From positions 171,438,935 to 171,502,934 of the forward strand of contig CM061921.1 in NCBI GenBank assembly GCA_031002005.1: DNA of 64,000 nucleotides, given 5' to 3'. Every line of letters starts with the position of its first letter. Position 1 is the stretch's first letter. The stretch comes from Vandiemenella viatica. Taxonomy: Eukaryota; Arthropoda; Insecta; Orthoptera; Morabidae. Both the position numbers and the translations under genes were made by a program. Shown piece after piece: positions 53,401 through 64,000 of this stretch. The notes beneath the pieces were generated by a model that saw only the letters and a program-made list of their open reading frames with translations, ran no database searches and was not told the DNA's origin.

Positions 53401-54850
53401 AGCTGATGGATCAGAGGAGAAGGCGCAAAAATGTTCAGGAATAGAGCAATACAGGCAATTTATAAATCAAATAAACAGGAAGTGAATAAAAAGCAAAAGA
53501 AAAATGGCCACAAGAAAACTGTGAAGAAGCAGAAAAGGAAAAGGTCGTAGGTAAAGTAGATGTTGCATATAGAAAGATCAAACAAAATTTTGGAGAAATG
53601 AGGAAAAGAGGTGTAAACATTAAAGCTGCCGATGGGAAACCTCTCTTTAGCTCAGACGATAGAGCTAACCGATGGAAGGAATACATTGAGAAATTGTATG
53701 ATGGGGACGATTTGAACAATAGCGTAGCTAATGGAAAGGGAAGGCGATGTTGACATTGATAACATAGGAGATCCTATTCTGAGAACAGAATTTGATAGAG
53801 CTCTGAATGACATGAAAGCAAATAAGGCAGTTGCAATTGACGAGATCTCTACAGAACTTCTTAAATCCCTAGGAGACGAAGGGATAAAAATACTATCCAA
53901 ACTGATACCGAAACGTTATGAAACAGGAGAAATTCCAGCTGATTTTAACAAAAATATCCTCTTCGAACATCTGAAGAAAGCACAAGCTGACAAAATGAGA
54001 ATTATCGAATCATTTGTCTAACATCACATGCTTCCAAATTACTGACCATAATAATATACAGAAGAATGGAAAGGTTGGTAGAAGGTAAAGATCAGTTTGA
54101 GTTTAGGAAAAACCGCGGTACAAGGGAAGCAATTCTGGAATTAAGATTGTATTTGAAGGGCGGATCAAGAAAAAAAAAACAAAAAAATACCCTTGTATGG
54201 CGTTTGTCGATTTGGAAAAAGCTTTTGATATTGTTAGGTGGGACAAGATATTCAAAATTTTAAAGACGTCAGGTCTAATCTATCTGGATAGAAGAATACT
54301 TTATAAACTATGTAAGAACCAAGTGGCAATAATAAAAGTAGAGAATCATGAGAGTTAAAAATGGTGTGAGACAAAGTTGTAGTCTATCCCAGTTAATATT
54401 CAACTTGTATGTAGAGGATGCAATAAAGGATGTAAAAGAAAAATGTACATGTTGCATAAGTATTGAAGGAGAAAAAATCAGTAGGCTATGCTTTGGTTTG
54501 CTGATGACATTGTCTTGTTAGCAGAAAAGGATGAATGAGAAGTTACTGAATGATATGAACAAAATACTGAAGGATTGGCATGGACTGAATATAAATCAAA
54601 GCCACACAAAAGTGATGAAATGTAGCAGAAATAATACTAATCGCAGTAGCTTAAATATAAAAATAAGATCGGATTCAATAGGATAAGTAAGTGAATTCTA
54701 CTACTTGAGAAGCAAAATTACAACGGATGGTCCAAGCAATAATGATGTTAACAGCGGAATAGCGCTAGCAAGAAGAGTCTTCATGAAAATAAGAAATTTT
54801 TTGTTGCTAATATTGATCTAAGATTTAATTGGGAACCATCAGACTTGTTA
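53400..54850 (+). pseudogene. LINE B reverse transcriptase
   Basis: RALNDMKANKAVAIDEISTE and LLKSLGDEGIKILSKLIPK start RT (53731-54021). RRMERLVEGKDQFEFRKNRG and TREAILELRL, MAFVDLEKAFDIVRWDKIFK, VRQSCSLSQLIFNLYVEDAI and FADDIVLLAEKDE (about 54490) follow in three frames. The catalytic FVDLEKAFD and FADD boxes are preserved in sequence, though not in one frame. Confidence 0.82.
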
Positions 54851-56135
54851 AGAACGGATATCGATCTCCTTCATATATGTTAAAGGGTACACAGCAGATA
54901 CGTCTGTGGTATAGTCGTTTCTCAAAATGCGCCCTAGTTTTCGAGATATTCACATGCAAATAAACAAAAAATTCTAAATGTTGGGTATGTAGCAAATTAT
55001 TGCCTCATTTTGTCAGATGGCAATGTGGTCAATGTGGTAGAGTGTTAGCTTTATAACATTCTGACCCGATTTCAAATCCCTGCAGAATCAAATATTTTTA
55101 TCTTCAGATTTGTCAAGCTTGAACTTTTCATTTTGTTAAAACTTCATTTACGTACTTTTATTGAGTGAAATAATATTTAAAACAAATCATATAACCTACA
55201 ATTCAGCGTCATTCTTTTTTCCTGAAATTCTTGTTTTCTTAATGTATTCACGGGTCTACCGACAGATTGTCTTTTCACAACACAAATCTGCCGCAAACAC
55301 TTGAAAACTTCATTGCAATCATACGTCAGGAAAGTCTCCATTCTTAGATTATTTTTTAACTTTTTGTTAATAAGTTGTTTCGGTGCGTCCTCAATTGAAA
55401 TAGTTATTATCATTTTATTTATTTCATCTTCGTCGTTTCTTTACTTGTATATCATCAAGAGGTATTTTAAATGAAATACGTAGCATTGGGAAGATAGTTT
55501 TTTCTTTCTTTCTTCTACACTCTATTTGTTCCAAGAACGGTTGCGTGTAAATTGTTGAAAATAAAATAGTAGGCCTATCCGTGACGAAAACTGAAGCTAA
55601 AAGAGGAAATGTAAGAACAAGTGACAAATGCTTATAACTATTGCAAAATTCTTGTGTCAGATTCAAGTTTACTAGCAGATTCGCCTCCTGACTTAATTTC
55701 ATTGGGTATGGGCGAGTCATATTAGGAAGCCAGTGTTGATATATGGGCCGAAATTATGTTTGGCGTATCTGTTATTAGCAATTTGATTTGTTTTAAATTT
55801 TATTTCGCGCAATAAAAGAGTCTAAATAAAGTTTAAAAAAATAAATAAGTCAAGCTTGACAATTTTTGAAGATAAAAATAAATAAAAATATTTAATTCAG
55901 TGCGGATTTGTACTTGGGTCAGATAATTATGAAACTAACACTCTACCACATAGACCACGTTGCCAATAATTTACTACATACCCAACATTTAGAATTTTTT
56001 GTTTATTTGCATGCGAATATCTCAAAAACTAGGGCACATTTTGAGAAACGCCTATACCACCGACATATATGCTGTGTACCCTTCAACATACATGAAGAAG
56101 AATGGAACCCGTTCCTAACATGTCTGATGGTCTCC
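54831..56135. mobile_element. TIR (foldback-like) element inside LINE B
   Basis: Long inverted arms: the left (54831-about 55140) and right (about 55840-56135) share ACCATCAGACTTGTTA, TAAAGGGTACACAGCAGATA, CGTTTCTCAAAATG, AAATAAACAAAAAATTCTAA and GTGGTAGAGTGTTAG on opposite strands, at about 85-90% identity. The middle (55140-55840) has no known protein. The arms contain a tRNA-like stretch (TGGTAGAGTGTTAG then GATTTCAAATCCC), so two inverted SINE-like units are an alternative. The LINE reads on across it (left: NIDLRF; right: LQVRKNVLKPYVWS). The target duplication could not be fixed (AAG is possible). Confidence 0.75.
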
Positions 56136-56500
56136 AAGTTAGAAAGAACGTTTTGAAACCCTATGTGTGGAGCACAGCACTTTATGGTAGCCAAGCATGG
56201 ACTTTAGGAATACCAGAAAGAAAGAAAATTGAAGAATTTGAAGTGTGGTGCTACAGAAGATTGCTGAAAATTAAGTGGACACACAAAGTAGGAAGTGAGC
56301 AAGTTTTGGAAATGATGGGCGAGGGAAGAAGTTTGTGGAAAAGGCTTACAGAAAGAAGAGACCGGCTGATAGGTCATATTTTGAGACATGCTGGATTGGT
56401 TAATTTGTTAGTGGAGGGAACAGTCGAAGGTAAGATCTGTAGGGGAAGACAGAGATTTGAATAGATTAAGCAGACAATTGAGAACGTGTGTTATAAGAAG
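56135..56500 (+). pseudogene. LINE B C-terminal domain, right part
   Basis: KPYVWSTALYGSQAWTLGIP, ERKKIEEFEVWCYRRLLKIK, WTHKVGSEQVLEMMGEGRSL and RRDRLIGHILRHAGLVNLLV give the conserved C-terminal region of this family. It is open as part of the frame 56102-56464. Parallel sequence occurs at 60604-60816 (-) and 63690-63925. Confidence 0.85.
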
Positions 56501-56544
56501 TTCGTAGAGATGAAGATAGGAAGGGAAGGAGGATTGCATCAAAC

Positions 56545-56558
56545 CAGTCGAAAGACTG
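56545..56558 (+). other. 3' terminal hairpin of LINE B
   Basis: CAGTC-GAAA-GACTG forms a 5-bp stem with a GNRA tetraloop, a few bases from the 3' end. Copy 2 has CAGTC-GAGA-GACTG at 60514-60527 on -, again a GNRA loop. It is probably the RNA structure recognised by the element's RT. Confidence 0.7.
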
Positions 56559-56814
56559 ATGACATCAATAAAAAGAGATTTATTAAAATAGCGTGTTATC
56601 GTCATGACCCTAATTACCTAGCTGTCGACGCGCGGTAAAGCCACAACAATAAGCTGCGAGGCCTTTTCGTACTTTTTTATTTTGCGTTCTGTTGTTAGTT
56701 TTAGATACTACCGTTTTATGATTACTTATTCCTGTGGACGTTGAAATGTCTGTGAATAATTTGGGCCTGTTTGTAGCGAGAATGATATACTGTATGTATA
56801 TATACATTTTGCTT

Positions 56815-57042
56815 ATGGGTTTAGGCCTATCTCGAGGTCATTAGAGGCGGAAAAGGACCAGATCCCAGAGGTTTTGGAAGGAAATAGGTCATGGCCTTTT
56901 TGAATGAACCATGCCGGCATTCTCCTGGAGTGATTTTGAGAAACCATGGAAAACTGAATCATGGATGGCCGGACAGGGATTCGAACTCACGTTCTCCCGA
57001 ATGCAAGGCCAGGGCTTTAGCACTCAGGCACCACGCTCGGTC
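56815..57042 (-). repeat. SINE1 copy, diverged
   Basis: On the plus strand it reads AGGTCATTAGAGGCGGAAAA, GGTCATGGCCTTTTTGAATG, GGACAGGGATTCGAACTCAC and GCTTTAGCACTCAGGCACCA. The order matches SINE1 in reverse orientation. No target duplication was found. Confidence 0.85.
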
Positions 57043-57339
57043 ATAACGATGCATACTCATAGTATCAGGCCTGCCAAAGACGGTGGAATAATTGACCAGT
57101 ATGTGTACTGACACTCTTTTCAACACCAGATGAAGAGGAAAGCTTGCACCGCGCCTGAGTGGTGGGACTAAGGCAAGTCACTCGCAAGGATCTGATTTCC
57201 AATACATTCTGACGATCCGTATTTCGGGGTCACATGATTAACCTAAACTACAAGTGGCGAATTCTACGAAGGTTCTTTAGTGTAGATCATGGCCAATTCC
57301 AATCTAGCTCCTTTCCTGCACTATTCTCCCGTTTCTAAT

Positions 57340-57455
57340 ACCGCGCGTGGTGGGTGAGCGGCAACGCACTAGCCTTGTATTCAAGAGGACGCGGGTTCGA
57401 ATCCCAGTCCGGGCTCCTAGATTTCGGTTTTTTATGGTTTCCCCAAATCACTCCT
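57340..57455 (+). repeat. SINE1 head fragment
   Basis: GTGGTGGGTGAGCGGCAACG (A-box region) and CGCGGGTTCGAATCCCAGTC (B box) lead into the core GTTTCCCCAAATCACTCCTG, then similarity stops. It is 3' truncated, which is unusual for a retrotransposed SINE, so it was probably cut by a later rearrangement. Confidence 0.85.
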
Positions 57456-57684
57456 GAGTCATTCTTTAAGCATCTTCGCTTAGTTTACATTGATTTGTTT
57501 TCAGAATCACATGAAAGTCTTATCAGGTAATCAAAAATATAGGAATACTGCAGACAATTCGTCTTTTGGCTATAATCAGTAACCAGATATTTATATAAAA
57601 TTTCCGAATTTTCCTTAATTTAACTTACTTCACCGATACATGACATTAAGTTGGAAATAAACCGATATTAGCTATTTCTAATTA

Positions 57685-57960
57685 AAATCAGGATTGGCCT
57701 AGTGGTTCAGGCGTCTGACTGGAGATCGATAGGTCCCCGATTGGAATCCCTGTCTCGGGGGGGGGGGGGGATTTTCATAGGCCCTTAACCCGACCTTCAC
57801 CTCTAACACAACTTGCTTAGTAATGTAAAGTACACCAGAAACCTTTCATATTTTGGATTCCACATTAAAAAAATTACCGGGTTGAGTTAGGCAAGGAGGA
57901 TAGAAACTGGCTGCCCTAACTCCAACACCGGGTTAAGTATACCTCATTTAGGTTCAATAC
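57685..57960 (+). repeat. SINE3, second tRNA-derived family
   Basis: The head is GGCCTAGTGGTTCAGGCGTC (A box) and GGTCCCCGATTGGAATCCC (B box). After a run of 14 G (57757-57770) the body reads GAGTTAGGCAAGGAGGATAG, AAACTGGCTGCCCTAACTCC and AACACCGGGTTAAGTA. It is unrelated to SINE1 and SINE2 in its body. Confidence 0.75.
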
Positions 57961-58118
57961 TAAGCTTAGCTTTTTTAAAGTAAAATTCCGGATCAATAAA
58001 ATATTATAGTTTTTAGTTCAAAATTACGTAGATTTATATATATAGCTACATGTGTATATGAGACACTGTCCGATTTTTCTTACAATTTCTTTCCTTGTTT
58101 ATAAAAAATGTACTAGCA

Positions 58119-58778
58119 CAGCGGTTCCCAAACTTTATTGATACTCGACCCACTTTTAAGTGAATTTTTTTTTTTTTTTTTGTGACCCACCTAATATGAG
58201 AGTCTATCTAATGTCAGAATGGGAACTGCTGTATGAACTCGATACGCTATCGACTATCCTATCCTACGAAAAGGCAAATATTTCGTACAAATGATGTACT
58301 ATTAACAAAAACAAGAATTCATAATACATAAAACATATTATAGACGATCACCTCATCAAGTTGACTGCTGAAATTCAACGATTAGAAGTAACTCGATCAG
58401 CATATTAAAACGAAATTGATCTGCCAAGTCGCTTTTGGGTGGAAACCACGTGCAGACCCAATTTCAGTGTTTGATTGGTAGCTGAGTGCTGAAATTCCAC
58501 GATTAAAAGTAACTCCATCAGCATATTAAAATGCAACTGGTCTACCAAGTCGTTTTTTGGTGCAAACGACCTGCAGGCCAGATTTTAGTGGTTGATTGGT
58601 AGGTTTATCATTGTGTTTTACTGCACCCAAATGTATGAAAATATGGAACACTGGGAGCAAGAAATAGATGAAATAAAAGATACATTTTTGTGGCAAAAAA
58701 TCTCGATTATTCCGCTTCCCACCAAAACACACGCCACGTCCCACCAGTGGGTCGCGACTCGTAGTTTTGGAACCGCTG
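58119..58778. mobile_element. 660-bp hAT MITE, TACTAGCA duplication
   Basis: Inverted ends CAGCGGTTCCCAAACT (left) and CAGCGGTTCCAAAACT (right, reverse strand) are flanked by the 8-bp duplication TACTAGCA (58111-58118 and 58779-58786). Inside is a 121-bp near-duplicate: GCTGAAATTCAACGATTAGA at 58367 and GCTGAAATTCCACGATTAAA at 58488. There is no transposase, so it depends on an autonomous hAT. The ends are unlike those of the two larger hATs in this window. Confidence 0.93.
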
Positions 58779-58904
58779 TACTAGCATATCTAGCACACAC
58801 CTCTTAGGTTTATCTTAACCTAAAATTTGTGGGCTAGATACGCTTCCTTAGTGCAATGAGGAAATACAGTTACTGTTTCAGGTTTATCCCTTCATTATAG
58901 GATA

Positions 58905-59110
58905 TTTCAATACTATTTCCCGTATCTTCGTTTGCATCGACCGTTAATGTACCGACCTCTCTCTTAATCCAAAACTTGAACTGCTATATCTAAGGAACAC
59001 CTATAATACAAGTTTCATCCCAAATAATTTATTCATAATAGGTATAAAAGCAAAACTCTAAACAGCATTCCCTGCAAATGTATATCCTATTTTTGACACT
59101 GGGTTCAAAC
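58905..59110 (+). repeat. repeat related to 35925
   Basis: TTTCCCGTATCTTCGTTTGC and GTTAATGTACCGACCTCTCT resemble TTCCCCACAACTTCGTTTGC and GTTAATGTACAGAAATCTCT at 35930. A stretch ending in ACAAGTTTCATCCCAAA follows, as in RTE-type 3' regions. The family is not certain. Confidence 0.45.
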
Positions 59111-60507
59111 TCGTTACCTGCAGTTGTTGCCTGAAATGAGCTGGGGACAACGTTACAGCATACCTTTAAATCCTTTTTCATACCAGACAGGAGACTGCTC
59201 TTTATGAAGCACCCTAGAGCGTTTTGAGCTTCTTAACAATGTTGTGTGTGTGTGTTTTTTTTTTAATTAAGTATGTTCCGTAAGCTGCAAGCAGTTGTCC
59301 TATTAGTTGTGAGTGAGAAATAAGTTTTGTGATGCCAAAATTTATTTAGTTACAACTTACGTATTTTTGGATGTCGCATATTGCTTTCATGCCTTCTTAA
59401 GTTACCGAAAACAGTTATTTAACAATTTATTTTTCAATTGATTTTTGGTGATAAACCAAAAAAAGCGCACGTTACAACAAGAAGTCTGAAAATTCAATGG
59501 CGTTAGAAATGTTTTATTAGCGATACCCTATCAATTATTTTAGATATCTTCGAATAGTTTTTGCAAACTGTAATACATGCACACATTGAAATTTTTTCGT
59601 ATTTCTAATTATTTTATGTTGCTGAATATTTTCGTATAGCTGTTGAAATGTTTTCTGTCATAGCACCTGTTCAAAATTAATATTTTGTGTAATATAATAC
59701 CTTTATGCTGTGTATGAATACTGTCTCATGTTTAGAAATGTTAAAAGATTTGTTTGGTAAACATTTTTACTACCGAAATATAACCATCGTTTTACTTTGT
59801 AAAGCGAATCATCTACAAACTTAAGGTTTCAGTGAGTTGGATCAGTGTCAGTTTTGGATAGTTGCCTGACTACATATATCACCTGCAGCATAGTACTCAC
59901 TTCGCAGGTCTGTATTATGGGTTGAATAAGCTACAGGAGGAAATTCAACAAGGAGTGCCTCAGGTCGTTCGGATAAGTATGAGCATGGTTGTACATTGCC
60001 CTCTGATTCCTTTTTCTGTCACATTAATAACGCAATAATGCCTTTTTACAAAACATTTTCCCTGTAACATACAGCCTCTTCTCATATTGCATCAGCTTGA
60101 TCCTATTTAAAAACGGGTTCACGTTGTGTCCGTTCACAACCACTACGAACACGTGTTTATTGGATGGAATAAATAAATTTGAATCTCAGCTGAGAAGATA
60201 TGCGGCAGGTCACTTACCATATTTCAATGTAGTAGAGGCCAGTGATACGATAACTATCCTTCCTGTGATTAAATCTGTTGAGAAACGTTTCTAGTAAACG
60301 TTAGACTTAAGCATGAAGAGCCAAGAAATTTTAGCGCCTAACTACTGTTATCTAAATTGAAATAGGATTCAATTAATTTCAGTAATAATGTTGACATTAT
60401 CAGTAGATGCAATAACGGCATTAATACTTGTTAATTCTAATTATTTATTGGTGTAACCAAATGACTTTGTCAGCAAGTATTGTTAACAATATATTTTTGT
60501 TTTTTTC
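59111..60507. other. AT-rich sequence, no gene recognised
   Basis: It has a short (TG)n-T run at about 59243-59262 and otherwise no supported feature. Confidence 0.45.
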
Positions 60508-62440
60508 TGTCATCAGTCTCTCGACTGGTTTGATGCAATCCTCCATTCCTTCCTATCTTGCGCTAATCTCTTCATCTCAACATACCCCTTACAACCAACG
60601 TCCTCAATTATCTGCTTCCAATCTCTGTCTTCCTCTACAGTTCTTACCATCGACTGTTACCTCCACTAACAAATTAACCAATCCTGCATGTCTTAAAATA
60701 TGACCAACCATCCTGTCTCTTCTTTCTGTAAGACTTTTCCACAAACTTCTTTTCTCAACCATCATTTCCAAATCACGTTCATTTCGTACTTTATCAGTCC
60801 ACTTAATTTTCAGCACCCTTCTATAGCACTACATTTCAACTCCTTCAGGTTTCTTTTTTTGGTGTTCAGGAAGTCCATAAAGTGCTCCACAACTAGAGTT
60901 GTAAAAACTTCTGAGTCTCAGATCAATATCTTAAACTAAACGATTTCTCGTTTTCACGATAGGTCTTTTCGCTAGTACTGTTCTACTTTTAACATAATTC
61001 CTGCTTCGGCCATCAATTGTAATTTTACTTCCTAATATGTTGAATTCATTTACTTCACCTACCGCATCCGATCCTACTTTTATATTTAGCCCACTATTAC
61101 AGCTATCATTTCAACGAAATTTCCTTGCTTTTGTCATGCTTTGTAATAAATAAAACACCGAAGGAAGTTTTTAGACTAAATATTAATCATTCAGTAACTT
61201 ATGAAGTCTTCACAGGTGTACCGCCGAATTTTGTTCACAATAATACGTCGGTGTGGCTGCCCGTTGTGTGACTGGGGTGTGTAAGGATGGCAGGGTGGCA
61301 TACACGTGGCTTCTTTGGAGTTTTCCCTACGATGCCCTATGACTTGCCCCGACTATCTTCATGTATCTTCTGCTGTTGAGCTATTGTTCTACGGACCTAT
61401 CCTCTTCTTCTCTTGTACTGCTAAATAAACATGAGCATCGAGGGTGAGCTTGCATCTAGGAGAGGGAGCGGACAGCTATGAGTTACTTGAATGAAACAAT
61501 CTCTTCTGGAAACCCCATTTAATCAGTATTAAACCGTAAACAACTACAGCTAAGGATGTACAAGATAGAGAGGTATTCCGTAACCCGTGATACTGATGCT
61601 AGGGATGAGACTTAGCCTCACAGTATACAACGAACAGAGAATGGTAAGGTTGGGGCAGCGACTATCTATTCCGACGCCTAGCTGGTAACTTGTTGCCCGA
61701 CAGTGAAGTCAGCGTGATCCATGTATCCTGGCTTGCTGGTAAAGTATTGACTTGCGCACTCAGCACGGTACGTGTAACTTGCAACCGGAACTGTCGATCG
61801 GCAGTAAGTCGAACAAACAGGACGTGCTAACTCGACGTCTGGTTGCAGTGAAATTTAACAAACTTATATGATTTCAATACTAAAATGTTATACTAAATAA
61901 CGACCCGTCACACCGGAAAAGTATCCGTTCTTACATTCAGTAACTTCTCAATATCCTTCTCAATGTACTGTTCTGCTAACAGGACAATGACATCAGCAAA
62001 TCGTAGCGTATTGATATTTTCTCCATGAACCCTTTGCCACATCCAAATTTATCTTTTACTTTCTTTATTGCTTCCTCTACATAATAACTGAATATGAATG
62101 GAGACAGAATACAACCTTGTCTCACACCCTCTTTAACTGATGCATGTCTCTCATGATTCTCAACTATTGTTAAAGCTACTTGGTTCTTATTTAGATTATA
62201 TAGTATTCTCCTTTCTCCCTATTTTACACCTGAATTCTTCAAAATTAAACATATTGTTACACCTAACATTATCAAAAGCTTTTCTAAATCAACAAATGCC
62301 ATATTTTTTTTTGATCTGCCCATTTCAAGGTGATACTTCCATTTTGATTTATATAGCCCGTTGAACATTCTGGACAAAAACCAAAACGGCAAACCTCGTT
62401 GCTGTTTAAAATAAGTCATTGTCTTGAAAAACATAATCTA
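60508..62440 (-). mobile_element. LINE family B, copy 2, with an insertion
   Basis: The 3' end with the GNRA hairpin is at 60514-60527 (-). Upward on - come the C-terminal domain (LKIKWTDKVRNERDLEMMVE, RRDRMVGHILRHAGLVNLLV, 60816-60604), degenerate sequence, RT (ADVIVLLAEQYIEKDIEKLL; VKEGVRQGCILSPFIF; NMAFVDLEKLL) and the 5' break near 62440. In FADDIVLLAE the Asp-Asp is lost to Asp-Val. A 733-bp insertion lies at 61201-61933. Confidence 0.82.
61201..61933. mobile_element. 733-bp insertion of unknown type in LINE B copy 2
   Basis: CATTCAGTAACTT occurs at 61188-61200 and 61934-61946, bracketing 733 bp foreign to the LINE. Copy 1 has the matching target (AGTTACTGAATGA on +), so this is a 13-bp target duplication, typical of LINE-driven retrotransposition. 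Inside I see an AATAAA at 61423 but no terminal poly(A), no open frame of note and no tRNA-like box. It may be a SINE or processed RNA copy of unknown origin. Confidence 0.7.
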
Positions 62441-63505
62441 TTCCACATCAAATAAGTCTCATCACATTTTTCCAGTATTAAACATTTATTTCATACTTAG
62501 CGTTTACAAATCCATTCCTTTACGCATAAATCAGCATATCTCTACTCCACTAACTCAAGTCGACATTTTTTTTTTTTTTATAATAACCATTAACAGTCAC
62601 TTAGATAATGTCAGCGATATTAATTGCATAGCTATTAGTCTTAAAGGTCAGCCAACTTTACTATCTAATACTATTATGCTGAAAACGTTCCACCATATTA
62701 TTTTCGTATTATTTACACGAATAATTTCATGTTTCACTATCCTTATACTTTTTATCTCATATATACCACCTCATTTAGGAGCAGTTAAATTATTTTTTAA
62801 CCAAATTATAATTTAAACAATCTGAAATTTCATAAAACAACCATATTTACATTTACAAAAACGTCTAAATTTCGTTTTATACTACAATTAATTCACTTTT
62901 TATGAAAGAATCTTTTAAAATATTTTCATTGATGTAACTAGTCCCAAGCTTTTATTCAGTTCGATATGTGACATATTCATTTGTCAATAAAAGCGTTCAT
63001 TTCAGCCTTTCTTTACAATCTCACAACACCTAACTGGTTTCTTAACATACAATATCACTAATCGCCCTATTTAAGGAGCAGTTTCAGTTAATATTACTTG
63101 TACTCAACAATTAAAATATTAAAGTTAAAAAACTCCAATTTAATGGAACTCAGCAATAACACCATATTATTAACAAATAATATTTTTTTAAAATCGAACA
63201 TGAATGAATTCATCTACAGAAACATTTCCTAGCAGTCAAGAAATGTACTAAGTATTTATTACCATTGTTGCTTTATCGTCTGTGTACCATTGCTCTATAA
63301 AGTTTTAAATCATTCTGCAACTCAAATCTCTCTTTCATATGTGTATACTGAATAAGATAACAGTTAGGTGTTCAGAAAAGGTTTCCACACAATTATCATA
63401 AATCCCCATTGTACACAAAATATTCCTCTTCATATGTTTAGTTTTCGCTGTAACAACACCCTTCCTTCCTATCTACTCTTTGTAAAATTTATTGCGCCAA
63501 AAAAG
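62441..63505. other. AT-rich sequence, no gene recognised
   Basis: The longest frame (62424-62816) is hydrophobic and AT-driven, without motifs. Confidence 0.5.
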
Positions 63506-63509
63506 TTAC

Positions 63510-63925
63510 AAATCAATTAGATACTAGCAGAAATAATACAAATAATAGTAAAAGAATATTCAAATTGGATCGGATGCGATAGAAGAAGTGAGTGAATTCT
63601 GCTACTGTAGAAGTAAAATTACTACTGATGGCCGAAGCAGGAATGATGTTAAAACTATAATAGCACTAGCAAAAAGATCCTTCATGAAAAACAAAAATAT
63701 TTTAGTTTGATCTAGGAATAAGCAAGAACCATTTGAAACTCTATGTTCGGAGCACATGACTTTGTGGTGGTGAAGTATAGACTTTAGGAACACCAAAAAG
63801 AAGGAAAACTGAAGCATTTTAAATGTGGCGCTATAGAAGAATGCTAAAAATGAAGTGGACAAAAAAAGAGACAGGATTGTAGGTCATATTTTAAGACACG
63901 CAGGATTGTATAATTTGTTAGGGGA
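63510..63925 (+). pseudogene. LINE family B, copy 3, C-terminal fragment
   Basis: It starts near AGCAGAAATAATACAAATAA and reads, in changing frames, EVSEFCYCRSKITTDG, ALAKRSFMKNKNILV, then RRKTEAF, MLKMKWT and RIVGHILRHAGLYNLL. This parallels 54610-56440 of copy 1 without the TIR element, so it shows the uninterrupted LINE. Confidence 0.82.
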
Positions 63926-64000
63926 GGTGGTGGTGATATGAAACAGGGTTGTAATATGAAACACCATAGTATTTGCAGATTACTAATGCCATCTGGTAGC
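63926..64000. other. end of window, no feature seen
   Basis: The last 75 bases after the LINE fragment carry no recognised signal. Confidence 0.4.

Larger units (their letters stand above)
52640..56575 (+). mobile_element. LINE family B, copy 1 (endonuclease + RT)
   Basis: It carries an AP endonuclease part, an RT and a long C-terminal domain, with a 3' UTR ending in the hairpin CAGTC-GAAA-GACTG (56545-56558) and a short A-rich tail. This is a widespread arthropod LINE, often misannotated as a craniofacial-development-protein-2-like gene. A TIR element (54831-56135) splits the C-terminal domain. The element is 5' truncated within the endonuclease. Confidence 0.85.

Noticed and set aside
52854..53900. 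Ser/Phe-rich frames on - across LINE B
   Set aside because: Each is antisense to the Lys/Glu-rich endonuclease and RT coding sequence on +.
62424..62816. A 130-codon frame that looks like a membrane protein
   Set aside because: Hydrophobic composition follows from T-rich DNA. No start context, motif or splice support was seen.

Overview
This window is animal nuclear DNA, almost certainly from an insect with a large, repeat-rich genome. It is AT-rich, has very few long open frames, and is filled with decayed transposons typical of arthropods: Tc1/mariner, hAT, Ty3-like LTR elements, several LINE families and tRNA-derived SINEs. The SINE core and the LINE whose 3' end is a (TGTAGA)-type repeat remind me of elements common in Polyneoptera (locusts, cockroaches, stick insects). 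That placement is from memory and is only a suggestion. Nothing bacterial, plasmid-like or CRISPR-like is present.

Layout. 0.4-1.4 kb holds a decayed hAT transposase. At 2.0 kb there is a short THAP-type first exon, then a 148-bp tandem repeat. 4.9-13.6 kb is a Ty3-like LTR retrotransposon on + (E1) with both LTRs, with a 2.3-kb hAT element nested in its leader. 13.9-22.2 kb is a related element on - (E2) that is cut off inside integrase and split by a 3.5-kb hAT with a transposase pseudogene. A nearly intact mariner follows (22.2-23.5 kb), then a candidate solo LTR (26.5-27.4 kb), a Tc1 element on - (29.6-31.0 kb), a LINE 5' end with promoter-like tandem repeats (32.1-32.6 kb) and a LINE on - (33.0-34.6 kb).

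36-42 kb holds SINEs and LINE fragments. It also holds the only convincing host gene piece: a TATA-box promoter and first coding exon of a secreted DOMON-domain protein (38.96-39.25 kb). 42.1-45.1 kb is a 3.05-kb terminal-inverted-repeat element with an internal 226-bp array. It is inserted in a SINE whose uninterrupted relative at 35.0 kb confirms the insertion site. 47-52 kb is an I-like LINE with RNase H, interrupted by a 741-bp insertion. 52.6-56.6 kb, 60.5-62.4 kb and 63.5-63.9 kb are three copies of another LINE; its 3' end carries a GNRA-loop hairpin in the two copies that reach that end, and two copies contain later insertions. SINEs and a hAT MITE fill 56.8-58.8 kb.

The elements do not form a working pathway. 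The window is a record of layered insertions, and target-site duplications let many be ordered in time. I found no intact autonomous element: the mariner (two stop codons) and the Tc1 (C-terminal frameshifts) are closest. Coordinates for decayed elements are approximate unless a target duplication is cited.
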